A model generated the notes under the pieces. The model was given only the letters and a program-made list of their open reading frames with translations, made no database searches and was not told the DNA's origin. A DNA stretch of 40,527 nucleotides from Bacillus fungorum (lineage in GTDB: Bacteria; Bacillota; Bacilli; Bacillales; Bacillaceae_G), in NCBI RefSeq assembly GCF_002746455.1, contig NZ_NWUW01000034.1, positions 1 to 40,527 on the forward strand. Direction: 5' to 3'. Position numbers and translations under genes: made by a program. Shown here one piece after another: positions 25,623 to 33,767 of the stretch. Numbering within the stretch: position 1 is the stretch's first letter; each line of letters starts with the position of its first letter.

Positions 25623-26756
25623 CTATTTTTTTGAAGGAACAGGATCCATTTTTAATGTTTTTATTCCTTCTTTTAATGTAAACGCATCTGCTCTTAATGT
25701 TTTCCAACTATCTTTCGCTGCATTCAGGTTAGGTTTTAAGAATTTAAATTTATTTTGACCTGCTTTTTTGGATGCTTTATCAATATGATTAAGTACTCCT
25801 GAATATTGAGAATCTAAATCATGCCATTGTGCTGACATATAGGTAAGAGCATTAATAGCTGATCCAATTGCATTTTGCATTTCAGCAATATTATTATACG
25901 CAACTCCAACTACACGATTTAATGTTATTTTATAGTCTACCGTTTGACGTAATTGCACTAATAACGGCTCTAACGTACCTAAATTATTTCTTGCTACCCC
26001 TATCATTACACCGCCAGCAATCCATGTAGGAATTGAGGGAACTGATACAGTTATGATTCCATCCGATTCTACTTGTTTAAAATGTCTTACTTGCTCTAAA
26101 ACATCATTTAGGCGCTTTTCATCTTCATCTATTCCAGATGCTTGGTTTTTTAAAATCGATTGCAAGATATCTTTATGCCCCCCAAATGCTCGTACATCAT
26201 CTCCAATATTATCTCTTAATTTAGCTAGTTCTTGTATTAAATTTTGTGTATACACTTGATTTTGTTTAATCTCACCTTGTAGGTCTGTAATACCTTCTTT
26301 TAATGTATCTGCATCTCCTTCATTAATTGCTTCTACTAATGTATCGTAATAATTGTCAAATGTGGTATCATACTCTACAATCCCTGTCAGTGTATCTAAA
26401 AGTTGTTTTTTTATGTGCGTATCCCATTTCGTAGCATGCTCTCTTGCATTCTTTTGATCTTGTAGAATTTGACTAGGTAGATTTGTATATCCTTTAATAT
26501 CAATTCCTTCAAAGTTAACATCTGGATTATTAATTAACAAATAAGAGTAATCATTCATGGATTTTGCAAATACCCCAGCATCTTGCAAAGCTTTTTTCAT
26601 CTTTTCGCTGTTTACAGAAAGAGATATATCTTCAGTACTCGTTTGTTCTATTTTATTTTCACTTGCAAAAGCTGCTACTGGAGAAACTACAGTAGTTGTT
26701 GTCAGGGTTAAAAATGTCGATACAGCAAGTAGTTTATAAGGAAATTTATTATTCAC
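25623..26756 (-). CDS. hblA: Haemolysin BL binding component B
   Basis: It encodes 377 residues including a signal peptide that ends after VVSPVAAFA. The body is the all-helical alpha-pore-forming toxin fold: long helices, IVEYDTTFDNYYDTLVEAIN, then a short hydrophobic beta-tongue near PTWIAGGVMIGVARNN, and LTYMSAQWHDLDSQYSGVL near the end. Start is GTG behind AGGAGG. Component B works with L1 and L2 in the three-part pore of haemolysin BL, active on erythrocytes and intestinal cells. The tongue region differs from the HblA sequence I remember (ILGLPIIGG there), which suggests a divergent allele. Confidence 0.93.
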   Translation of the reverse strand: MNNKFPYKLLAVSTFLTLTTTTVVSPVAAFASENKIEQTSTEDISLSVNSEKMKKALQDAGVFAKSMNDYSYLLINNPDVNFEGIDIKGYTNLPSQILQDQKNAREHATKWDTHIKKQLLDTLTGIVEYDTTFDNYYDTLVEAINEGDADTLKEGITDLQGEIKQNQVYTQNLIQELAKLRDNIGDDVRAFGGHKDILQSILKNQASGIDEDEKRLNDVLEQVRHFKQVESDGIITVSVPSIPTWIAGGVMIGVARNNLGTLEPLLVQLRQTVDYKITLNRVVGVAYNNIAEMQNAIGSAINALTYMSAQWHDLDSQYSGVLNHIDKASKKAGQNKFKFLKPNLNAAKDSWKTLRADAFTLKEGIKTLKMDPVPSKK

Positions 26757-26787
26757 TTTAATTCCTCCTATACATATATATAAATTT

Positions 26788-28029
26788 TTAGTTTATTTTT
26801 TCTTGTTTAAAAGCAATGTCTTTTGAAATGAATTCTGCGTCCTTATGAATATCATTCCAACTTTGTTTAGCAGCCTTTAAATCGTCAGTTATTAACGAAA
26901 GTTTATGTTCTTGCATTTGATCGATATTATCATATAAATCTTTATAGTTTGCTCCCATTTTATTCCATTGTTGCTGAATACTTGTTAGAGACATAATTGC
27001 TTGATCAACTGTTTGATACAAATATGTCAAAGTATCTTTTGTATTAGTAAGTGAAATAACTGCTTGGTTAGCAAGATCGGCTTTCATACTTAATTCTCCA
27101 ATTTTATTTGAAATCTTATTATAAGAGTTCATATGATTAGATGCCTCAACACCAGCTGTTGTTCCTAAACTAATACCCGCTGCCCCTAGTACTGTAAGAC
27201 CACCAACAACAGCTGGTGTCGCTGTGCCACCAGTCACAACAATTACTACCGCTCCTGCAATCGTTCCAATAACTAAAATAGCTGCTCCTAATCCACCACC
27301 AATTGACCAGGCTAATACATTATCAAAATGTGTTTTCTGCGTAGAACGTAGATTCTCAATTTCAGCCTGAAGTTGTGGGACTAGTGCTTGTTTTCCTGCC
27401 AATATAGCCGTTAATCCTCCCTGACCATCTGGACCTCCAACATTATTTTTAAAATCTATAGTATTTGTATACAACTTTGTTTTGAAAGCTTCTAACATCT
27501 TAATGACTTCCGTAACTTCTTTTGAATTTGTATGAATTGTACCGATTAAATCATCTATACCTTCTTTGAGGCCCGCCTTATCTTTCTTTTTTACAGTATC
27601 TACTAGTGTGTCGTAATAATTTTGAAATTGTTCATCATAATTCACAATATTACGTGCTGTCTTTTGAATGCTTGGCTTCGCTGTATCTAACCAGTAATTT
27701 GCATTGATTCGTGACAGTTCCTGATTCAGGTGAATGTTTTTGATTAATTCTCCCCCTCCTGAACCTAAATCAATATTGGATAAATTTACATTTGGTTGCT
27801 TAATCATTGTTTTTGCGTACAAATCCATTACAAGAATATGTGAACCTGTTTCAGCCAACGCTTTCTTTAACCCTTCAGGTCCTAACGCATACTTTTCTAT
27901 TTTCTGTTCTTGAACTGTCTGTTCTTTAGCTGTCTGTTCTTGTGCAAGTGCATGAATAGTACTACCATTTGTAGCAGTTATAACCGTTGCTAAAGTGGCC
28001 AAAGTTATGACCTTAAATGGGAATTTCAT
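26788..28029 (-). CDS. hblD: Haemolysin BL lytic component L1
   Basis: It encodes 413 residues with a signal peptide ending near HALAQ. A long helical bundle surrounds a strongly hydrophobic hairpin (WSIGGGLGAAILVIGTIAGA, then VVIVVTGGTATPAVVGGLTV), which enters the membrane. GGAGGAG precedes the ATG. It sits 64 bp after hblC and 31 bp before hblA, in the standard hblC-hblD-hblA order. The early mature part contains the near-repeat EQTAKEQTVQEQ. Confidence 0.94.
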   Translation of the reverse strand: MKFPFKVITLATLATVITATNGSTIHALAQEQTAKEQTVQEQKIEKYALGPEGLKKALAETGSHILVMDLYAKTMIKQPNVNLSNIDLGSGGGELIKNIHLNQELSRINANYWLDTAKPSIQKTARNIVNYDEQFQNYYDTLVDTVKKKDKAGLKEGIDDLIGTIHTNSKEVTEVIKMLEAFKTKLYTNTIDFKNNVGGPDGQGGLTAILAGKQALVPQLQAEIENLRSTQKTHFDNVLAWSIGGGLGAAILVIGTIAGAVVIVVTGGTATPAVVGGLTVLGAAGISLGTTAGVEASNHMNSYNKISNKIGELSMKADLANQAVISLTNTKDTLTYLYQTVDQAIMSLTSIQQQWNKMGANYKDLYDNIDQMQEHKLSLITDDLKAAKQSWNDIHKDAEFISKDIAFKQEKIN

Positions 28030-28093
28030 TATTTGATTCTCCTCCTTATTTTCAGTTGCTTTTTAATCTTTCGTTAAACCTAACTTCTTAATA

Positions 28094-29413
28094 TTAAAAT
28101 TTATTAACTTGCTCTTCGAGTTGAGTTGTTACATTTTTTAGTCGTCTTAATATAGCTTTTTGAGACTGAGTATTATTTGTATCAACTTCAGTTGATAATT
28201 TTGTAATACTATTATTTATTAGATTCAAATCCTCTTTGTAGCGTTTCATTAAATTAATTTCTCCATCTACTTGGTTAGCAAATGTATGCAAATCATTTTG
28301 CATGAAAAGAATCATTGATTTTTGTAAATCTGCCACTGTTAATTTAGTTGTTAAGTTATATAATTTCTGGTTTTGTTTCTCTAAATCATTTAAATGTGCT
28401 ATTTGCTCTGTTGTTAGTTTATTAATTTCAGCAAAAGTACTATATGTTTTTTTTATTTTTTCAGGGTCAATCACTTTCATAAGATCATACTCTTTCGTTT
28501 TTGTAACTGCAGCTGCGGCGATTTCACCTTTTTTACTTTTCTCTATCGCTTCACGTGCTTCTTTTTTGGCCGCCTCAATTTCTATATCTGATTTTCCCTT
28601 TTCTTTTGCTTCTTTCTCTGCTTTCTTCTCTGCGTCTACAATAGCATTGTTTATTTCTTTTCCTTTGTTATACGCTACTACTGCTGTTTGAGCAACCGGT
28701 TCAATGATATCTTTTGATAAACTATAAATTTCTTGGAATACCTTCAGCCCTTGTTCATTTAAAGCTCCTGGTAATAATGCTATTTGCTGTAAATCATTTT
28801 GAATTGATTTTTTTGTATCTAGCATTTCAGTTTTTAACTTATCTATTTTTCCTGTTCCCTCTGAACTAAGGATACTCTGTGCTTTTGTCACATCGGTATC
28901 AAGATTTTTCAACTTCTTATCTACCTGTAGTTTTAGATCTGTTAACTCATTAATTTGACGTTGCACACTTTCTTGGTTTGTTATGGTCATATCTTGAAGG
29001 ACTTCCAGTCTATCTGTAAACCCTTCTTTATCTTCCTTATTATCTACAAACCCTTTTAATGTTGGATAATAACTATTAAATTTAGTTACAAATCCTTTAC
29101 TTTTTGAATTTAATAGAATTAATTTTGGGTATAGTTCTGATGACCACTCTTTCATATCTTGTTTAATTAGAAATTGATTTGTATTTAAAGATGGAACTTC
29201 TTCAAGTTGTACATTCGGACTTGCTAAGGCTCCATCTATAAAGGTTTGTGTTAATTTGGAGTGTGCACCTATTTTTCGTAATGCTGAGGAAATATCTATA
29301 TTATCTTGTTTCATTTCTGCCTGAACGATTGGCATTGCGAGTGTATTAATAGGAATAGTCGCACCAGAAACAATTGATGTTATTAAAAATCCTGCCATAA
29401 TTTTATTCTTCAT
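28094..29413 (-). CDS. hblC: Haemolysin BL lytic component L2
   Basis: It encodes 439 residues from the ATG at 29413, chosen because GAGGTG is well spaced and a classical signal peptide (MKNKIMAGFLITSIVSGATI) follows; longer frames add residues without a site. The mature protein has the conserved LRKIGAHSKLTQTFIDGALA segment and a highly charged helix (EKKAEKEAKEKGKSDIEIEA). First gene of the operon. Transcription should depend on PlcR through the box at 29799-29814, giving a leader of over 300 nt. Confidence 0.95.
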   Translation of the reverse strand: MKNKIMAGFLITSIVSGATIPINTLAMPIVQAEMKQDNIDISSALRKIGAHSKLTQTFIDGALASPNVQLEEVPSLNTNQFLIKQDMKEWSSELYPKLILLNSKSKGFVTKFNSYYPTLKGFVDNKEDKEGFTDRLEVLQDMTITNQESVQRQINELTDLKLQVDKKLKNLDTDVTKAQSILSSEGTGKIDKLKTEMLDTKKSIQNDLQQIALLPGALNEQGLKVFQEIYSLSKDIIEPVAQTAVVAYNKGKEINNAIVDAEKKAEKEAKEKGKSDIEIEAAKKEAREAIEKSKKGEIAAAAVTKTKEYDLMKVIDPEKIKKTYSTFAEINKLTTEQIAHLNDLEKQNQKLYNLTTKLTVADLQKSMILFMQNDLHTFANQVDGEINLMKRYKEDLNLINNSITKLSTEVDTNNTQSQKAILRRLKNVTTQLEEQVNKF

Positions 29414-29626
29414 TCCGTACACCTCTTCACTATTATTTTTTACGATATTAATCGTATACATTGTAAAATCTAACGTTAGAATTTCTCCTCTCGTACACTC
29501 GATTTTTTAATAGAGCGTAAAGACTTTACTTCCCCATCATTTAAACACTATGTTTTTCATAAGTAAACTAGAAAATCGCATTTGTTATATTTGATTTTTC
29601 TGACATTAAACGTTTTATTTTTTTAA

Positions 29627-29675
29627 AGTTATACTTAAAAAACTTAAGTATAACTATCACTTCACGAGGTGAAGT
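29627..29675. promoter_or_regulatory. Two hairpins in the hblC leader
   Basis: AGTTATACTTAA (29627-29638) and TTAAGTATAACT (29644-29655) form a perfect 12-bp stem with a 5-nt loop. ACTTCAC and GTGAAGT (29659-29675) form a second, 7-bp stem. Both fall in the untranslated leader between the PlcR box and hblC and could affect stability or translation of the hbl mRNA. Confidence 0.6.
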
Positions 29676-29798
29676 AATTATACTAAGATAATTAAACGAA
29701 AATTTTAATGATATCATTCAATCTTAATATATATCTTTTAAAAAAATGATTTTAATATAATTTTATGGTTTTTTATGTATATATGTACTTTATATGAA

Positions 29799-29814
29799 TA
29801 TGTAAAATTGCATA
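29799..29814. promoter_or_regulatory. PlcR box
   Basis: TATGTAAAATTGCATA fits the PlcR consensus TATGNAN4TNCATA at every fixed position. It lies 385 bp upstream of hblC, in keeping with the long leader of known hbl operons, and 15 bp from direct repeat copy B. It places the toxin genes under PapR quorum control. Confidence 0.9.
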
Positions 29815-29829
29815 TTTACAAATGAAGTG

Positions 29830-30030
29830 ATCCCATAAAGTTAGACAAAACAGCATTGCCTTCAGAATAGTATATCTTCTTTCCTATAGAAGAGTTTTTT
29901 ACTGTGATTTCACTCATACATTAAGCGTTTTATCAATTATTATGTATAGACTAAATCCCATTAAAGCAAAAAAAGATGTCCTAGTACCATATTTAGGACA
30001 TCTCTTCAATTTACTCTTCTTATACATAAT
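29830..30030 (+). repeat. Direct repeat copy B flanking the hbl segment
   Basis: The partner of the repeat at 21929-22140, same orientation and about three quarters identical by eye, with the same two hairpins. The copies enclose about 7.7 kb holding the SnoaL, metallo-hydrolase, DsbA-family and hblCDA genes. Recombination between them would remove that segment. Confidence 0.8.
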
Positions 30031-30125
30031 CTATCAGCCTATTCATTATATTTTATCAATTATAACTTGCCTTTTATACCACCGGTTCAGCAGTCTGCCT
30101 TACTTTGTCTGCACATGGCTATTTC

Positions 30126-30806
30126 TTAATGTTTTTGAATCAATAAAATCCCTAAACTAATAACAAATACACTCATTATTTGTTCTATTGATAAACCAAA
30201 TAGAACCGAATTTTGTTCATTAATAAACGAAATAATGATATGAGCAAATCCCTCAATAATTAGAAAAACACTTATATTTTTTCCATTTCCTATCCTTTCA
30301 TTTTTTATCCATAACAAGCCCATTATACAAAGAGCAAGGATGATCTCGTATGCGAAAATGGGGTGGTATAAAAATTTAGATTCATATATTTTCATTCCCC
30401 ATGGTAGTGTCGTTTGTGCACCTACTTCTCGATGGAATAAAAAATAAAAGATACTACTCATGCACAATGCAAAAGGCAATACATCAAGTAAAATACGAAG
30501 CGAAAATTGCTCCTTTTTACTTCTCCAAACAATGTATACACTTGCCATTATGCATCCTACTATAATATGCTGCATACTTCCTATAGCTAATAATGCTTGC
30601 AATGGCGACCTAATAGCCCATACTGGATTTAAAATTGCTGGTGTAAATTTCCATACAAATACGATGATAAGAAAAGCATTTGTTACAGCATCCATCATTT
30701 TTTCATATGGTACACTTTGTTGCTTCATCTTTCGTTTCATTAACATAAATCCAAATAGACTTCCAATTATAAGAGATACGGGTTGTAACCTTACGATCCA
30801 CTCCAT
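30126..30806 (-). CDS. Lgt-like polytopic membrane protein
   Basis: It encodes 226 residues with about seven membrane helices. The central LPWGMKIYESKFLYHPIFAYE and the late FLIIEGFAHIIISFINEQNS resemble prolipoprotein diacylglyceryl transferase, but the usual Arg- and Gly-rich catalytic loops are weak, so it may not be an active Lgt. The start is ATG 30806 or GTG 30809; the site AGAGGGG suits either. It begins 18 bp before the thioredoxin stop codon reading end and is probably the last gene of that unit. Confidence 0.6.
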   Translation of the reverse strand: MEWIVRLQPVSLIIGSLFGFMLMKRKMKQQSVPYEKMMDAVTNAFLIIVFVWKFTPAILNPVWAIRSPLQALLAIGSMQHIIVGCIMASVYIVWRSKKEQFSLRILLDVLPFALCMSSIFYFLFHREVGAQTTLPWGMKIYESKFLYHPIFAYEIILALCIMGLLWIKNERIGNGKNISVFLIIEGFAHIIISFINEQNSVLFGLSIEQIMSVFVISLGILLIQKH

Positions 30807-30824
30807 CACTACAAAATCCCCTCT

Positions 30825-31379
30825 TTAACTCTCAATTAATTTCTTAAATTTCTCTTCTAATTGATCTGGAGGTAATACGCCTCGTACTTGCTCTACTATA
30901 ATTCCATCTTTATTAACAAAAAATGTCGTTGGTAACGAGAATACTTTATAATCTAATCCAGCAACTCCGTCCATATCTAGTAAAACAGGAAACTTAAATC
31001 CATGACGATCTGCAAATGCACTCGCTTCTTGTACTGGATCTCCGATAGTTGCATTTACCGCAAAAATTTCAACGTCCTTTTTATATTTATCATACATATG
31101 AACTAAGTCAGGTGCCTCCATTTCACATGGGCCACACCACGATGCCCAAAAATTAATAACATATGGTTTTCCTTTTGCATCATTTAACGAATACAACTCC
31201 CCGTCTAATCCTTTTAATGTTATGTCTGGCGCTTTAAAGCCTACTTGTGGTAATACTTCTTTCTCTTGTAACTCTGCTTGCTTCGCTTTTCTTTCCTTTT
31301 CTTCTTTCTTTGAATTATAAAAGTTAACACCCGCCCAAACGAGCGCTCCTACTAGTATAATAGCAATTAGTTTCTTCAC
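30825..31379 (-). CDS. Membrane-anchored thioredoxin-like protein (ResA/StoA type)
   Basis: It encodes 184 residues: one N-terminal helix (LIAIILVGALVWAGVNFY), a charged linker, and an extracytoplasmic thioredoxin domain with active site WCGPC in VINFWASWCGPCEMEAP and cis-Pro in SLPTTFFV. The start is taken as GTG 31379 because GAGGAGG lies 6 nt upstream; the in-frame ATG 31394 contains part of that site. ResA and StoA proteins receive electrons from CcdA, and a ccdA remnant lies directly upstream. Loss of that partner may leave it without its electron source unless another CcdA serves. Confidence 0.88.
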   Translation of the reverse strand: MKKLIAIILVGALVWAGVNFYNSKKEEKERKAKQAELQEKEVLPQVGFKAPDITLKGLDGELYSLNDAKGKPYVINFWASWCGPCEMEAPDLVHMYDKYKKDVEIFAVNATIGDPVQEASAFADRHGFKFPVLLDMDGVAGLDYKVFSLPTTFFVNKDGIIVEQVRGVLPPDQLEEKFKKLIES

Positions 31380-31395
31380 TTTTTTCCTCCTCATT

Positions 31396-31584
31396 TTAAA
31401 ACCCTGTAAATCCACCAAATAGACGGATAAAGAACGCTGTAATTTTTGTCATTTGATTTGTATACAATAAAATACCTGTAATATATGATAAATAAGATGG
31501 ATATAGCGGTAAAAAAAATGGTGATATAAATGACAATACTCCTGCCCCAGCTACAAGCCAAATTGTTAAATCTGCTGCATTCGT
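31396..31584 (-). pseudogene. ccdA remnant: lost start codon and large in-frame internal deletion
   Basis: The frame encodes 62 residues: NAADLTIWLVAGAGVLSFIS, then PFFLPLYPSYLSYITG, the first helix of CcdA, joined to LLYTNQMTKITAFFIRLFGG and FTGF, the CcdA C-terminus. About three quarters of the protein is missing. The conserved cysteine region after FISP reads FF. Where the ATG should be, 6 nt after AAGGGG, the codon is ACG (31582-31584). No other start exists in frame. CcdA passes electrons across the membrane to thioredoxin-like partners such as the next gene. Confidence 0.8.
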
Positions 31585-31601
31585 TTTATTCCCCTTGAAG
31601 C

Positions 31602-31616
31602 ACTACAATATGTAGT
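31602..31616. promoter_or_regulatory. BlaI-type operator upstream of the ccdA remnant/thioredoxin unit
   Basis: ACTACAATATGTAGT is a 15-bp dyad with 5-bp arms, the same arms and spacing as the palindrome in front of the blaI-type gene (32886-32900). It lies 18 bp before the lost ccdA start. Confidence 0.75.
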
Positions 31617-31637
31617 TCTAATTCTAAAAAAAAGAGG

Positions 31638-32450
31638 CTATATGCACTCTCCGACAATAAGTACAACCGACATACAGAATAAACCTAATGTTACATATAC
31701 CGAATTCGTATGTAACGGAATATTAAGCTTAACAACTTTTTCATTTAACACTTGCTCGATTCGTAAATTTATTGCTGTTTTTGCAAATGAAGCTGTAACA
31801 CATCGATTTTCCATTGTCTTTATTTTAATTAATTTTAATAACGCGCTACCTAACTCGAATTTAGATTTCATTTTTCGCATCGCATACTTATCTGCAGCTA
31901 ACTCCTGATACACATGATAGCGCTGTAATAGCCCTTTTAATATTGGGATGTACACCATTCCTTCTGCTAATAACGTAAAACAAAATAATTTTAACGGATC
32001 TCGATTAGTTTGATGATATTCTTCATGAAAAATAATCGCATCCATTTCTTCATCTGAAAATGTTTGAAGCATCCCTTCCGACATGACAACTTTCGGACGA
32101 AATAATCCAATTGTAAATGCCGCAACTTCTGCGGTCGGCAATATATATATTTGTTTTCCTTTTCGAACGAAAGGGATAAGTACTTTTTGTAATTTTTTAC
32201 TATAGAAAAATTGTCGCCACATTCTTTTGCACACGATGAACACAGTAAGTAGTAGAAATCCAGCAATTATACTACGAATGAGCGATAATTCCTTCATATG
32301 TTGTTCTAACTGGAACAAGCAAAAATTCGAAAGAAAGAACGCCTTATTTTGAAACAGAAATGGATATGTAACGTAATACACTAACATACTGAAAAAGAGG
32401 GTACTCACAATGACTGCTAACAATACGATTTTACGCATTTGCCATTTCAT
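31638..32450 (-). CDS. M56-family membrane metallopeptidase (BlaR1/MecR1-type sensor domain)
   Basis: It encodes 270 residues: two helices near the N-terminus, a cytosolic loop, the zinc protease motif HEEYH in DAIIFHEEYHQTNRD, and further helices. There is no C-terminal penicillin-binding domain, so the signal is not a covalently bound beta-lactam as in full BlaR1. It begins four bases after the BlaI-type repressor and is expected to inactivate it by cleavage when a signal arrives. Confidence 0.85.
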   Translation of the reverse strand: MKWQMRKIVLLAVIVSTLFFSMLVYYVTYPFLFQNKAFFLSNFCLFQLEQHMKELSLIRSIIAGFLLLTVFIVCKRMWRQFFYSKKLQKVLIPFVRKGKQIYILPTAEVAAFTIGLFRPKVVMSEGMLQTFSDEEMDAIIFHEEYHQTNRDPLKLFCFTLLAEGMVYIPILKGLLQRYHVYQELAADKYAMRKMKSKFELGSALLKLIKIKTMENRCVTASFAKTAINLRIEQVLNEKVVKLNIPLHTNSVYVTLGLFCMSVVLIVGECI

Positions 32451-32454
32451 TTCA

Positions 32455-32868
32455 TTAACCCTCTTTTTTTAACTGACTCAATTTTTCTTCTAATTTTTTT
32501 ATTAAAGTCGGATCAGCTTGCTCTAACTCATCTAGCATATGATTTACAACTAACTCTCCAAATTCCCCCATCAATTCCTGTGTCATTTTCTTAGTTTGAT
32601 TGGATAAGAATTCTTCTTTCGTTTGTACAGCGCGATATATACCACTTCTTTTCACAGTCTGTTTTTCTAAGTGTAATTTCTCTACTAACCTGTTCATAAC
32701 TGTCATTACAGTATTAAAATTCACAGGTGATTCTTCACTTAATTTCTGCTGCACTTCTTTGATCGTAATACCCTCGGTAGACCAAACAATCTCCATAATT
32801 TTCGCTTCAAGCGGTCCAAAAAAATGATTTAACCCTTGCTCATTTAACTTATAGTTTTGAGTAAACAT
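32455..32868 (-). CDS. BlaI/MecI/CopY-family transcriptional repressor
   Basis: It encodes 137 residues: a winged helix (LEAKIMEIVWSTEGITIKEV, then NFNTVMTVMNRLVEKLHLEK) and a C-terminal helical dimer part. It is co-transcribed with the M56 sensor. The start ATG lies 17 bp from its own operator-like palindrome, which implies autoregulation. Confidence 0.9.
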   Translation of the reverse strand: MFTQNYKLNEQGLNHFFGPLEAKIMEIVWSTEGITIKEVQQKLSEESPVNFNTVMTVMNRLVEKLHLEKQTVKRSGIYRAVQTKEEFLSNQTKKMTQELMGEFGELVVNHMLDELEQADPTLIKKLEEKLSQLKKEG

Positions 32869-32885
32869 AGTATGGCTCCTTTCAC

Positions 32886-32900
32886 ACTACGAATTGTAGT
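32886..32900. promoter_or_regulatory. BlaI-type operator upstream of the repressor gene
   Basis: ACTACGAATTGTAGT is a dyad with 5-bp arms and a 5-bp centre. It resembles the TACA/TGTA sites bound by BlaI, MecI and CopY and is repeated at 31602-31616. Confidence 0.75.
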
Positions 32901-32975
32901 ACAAATTAAATGAAAGGTCAAACACGAATGATATACACTAAAATTCACTACCTATAAATACGTCCGCCATTCCAT

Positions 32976-33383
32976 TCATTTTAAACCTAATTTCTCTCCA
33001 AATGTATCAAAGAGATACTGCTCTAATATTTGTACACTAAACTTCTCATTACGCCCAAGTGCAAATAATTCCCGATTTTTCGCTACGATAGTATCTAACG
33101 GAATAACGACATTATCCACTATTTTTGTAATTTCAATGATATTACTTTTTACATTTACCTCTGTTTTAAATTCAACATTTTCTAATACGATATGTGAGCG
33201 TCTTCCTGATGCAAAAAAAGTAAAGTTAGGATTTTTATAAATACCAATTTCACTCTCTAGCGGATATAAATACTGAAAAATGATATCTCTATGTCCATCT
33301 TTTATTATTTTTTCATCCTTCTCATCATCCAAGTATTCTTTCACCTTCGTTGTAAATTCGAATCGAAAATCCACTTTTTTCAC
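32976..33383 (-). CDS. Hypothetical protein, DUF3942-like
   Basis: It encodes 135 residues, soluble, with an alpha-beta pattern: VDFRFEFTTKVKEYLDDEKD, NPNFTFFASGRRSHIVLENV, and a C-terminal helix ending EKLGLK. It resembles the DUF3942 proteins restricted to the B. cereus group. No motif, signal peptide or partner gene indicates a role. Confidence 0.65.
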   Translation of the reverse strand: MKKVDFRFEFTTKVKEYLDDEKDEKIIKDGHRDIIFQYLYPLESEIGIYKNPNFTFFASGRRSHIVLENVEFKTEVNVKSNIIEITKIVDNVVIPLDTIVAKNRELFALGRNEKFSVQILEQYLFDTFGEKLGLK

Positions 33384-33767
33384 GCTCCCTCTTTGTATTT
33401 TTATATTAAATAAATATATTGAAATACTTTTACCATATTGTAATACAAGTTCCTATTAAAAGTAAAAACTCATTTGTAAAATCTCTATTATTTCCGATTC
33501 CTTTTTAAAGTATAAGCACTCATTCAATATGAATTCATGCTTCGTTATATCCATTTAAACATATTGTTTCCATATTTTGAAACAATAGTATGAAGTATTA
33601 TATATCGATAAATTGTTTCTAATTCATTTCTCTATGTAGCCAGTCTCTGCTTTACTATTCCAATATATTCAAACTATATTTTCTACTTATTCATTACATC
33701 ACAGAAGGAATGTAACTCTCTTCTATCGAATTTTTATATAACGAAAATGATTAGGTGGTGCTTTACT
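33384..33767. promoter_or_regulatory. Intergenic region with ATTGTTTC half-sites
   Basis: No gene is seen. ATTGTTTC (33563-33570) and its exact complement (33579-33586) form an inverted repeat with an 8-bp centre, and a third copy is at 33612-33619. These may be operator sites for the downstream peptidase gene. Confidence 0.35.
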
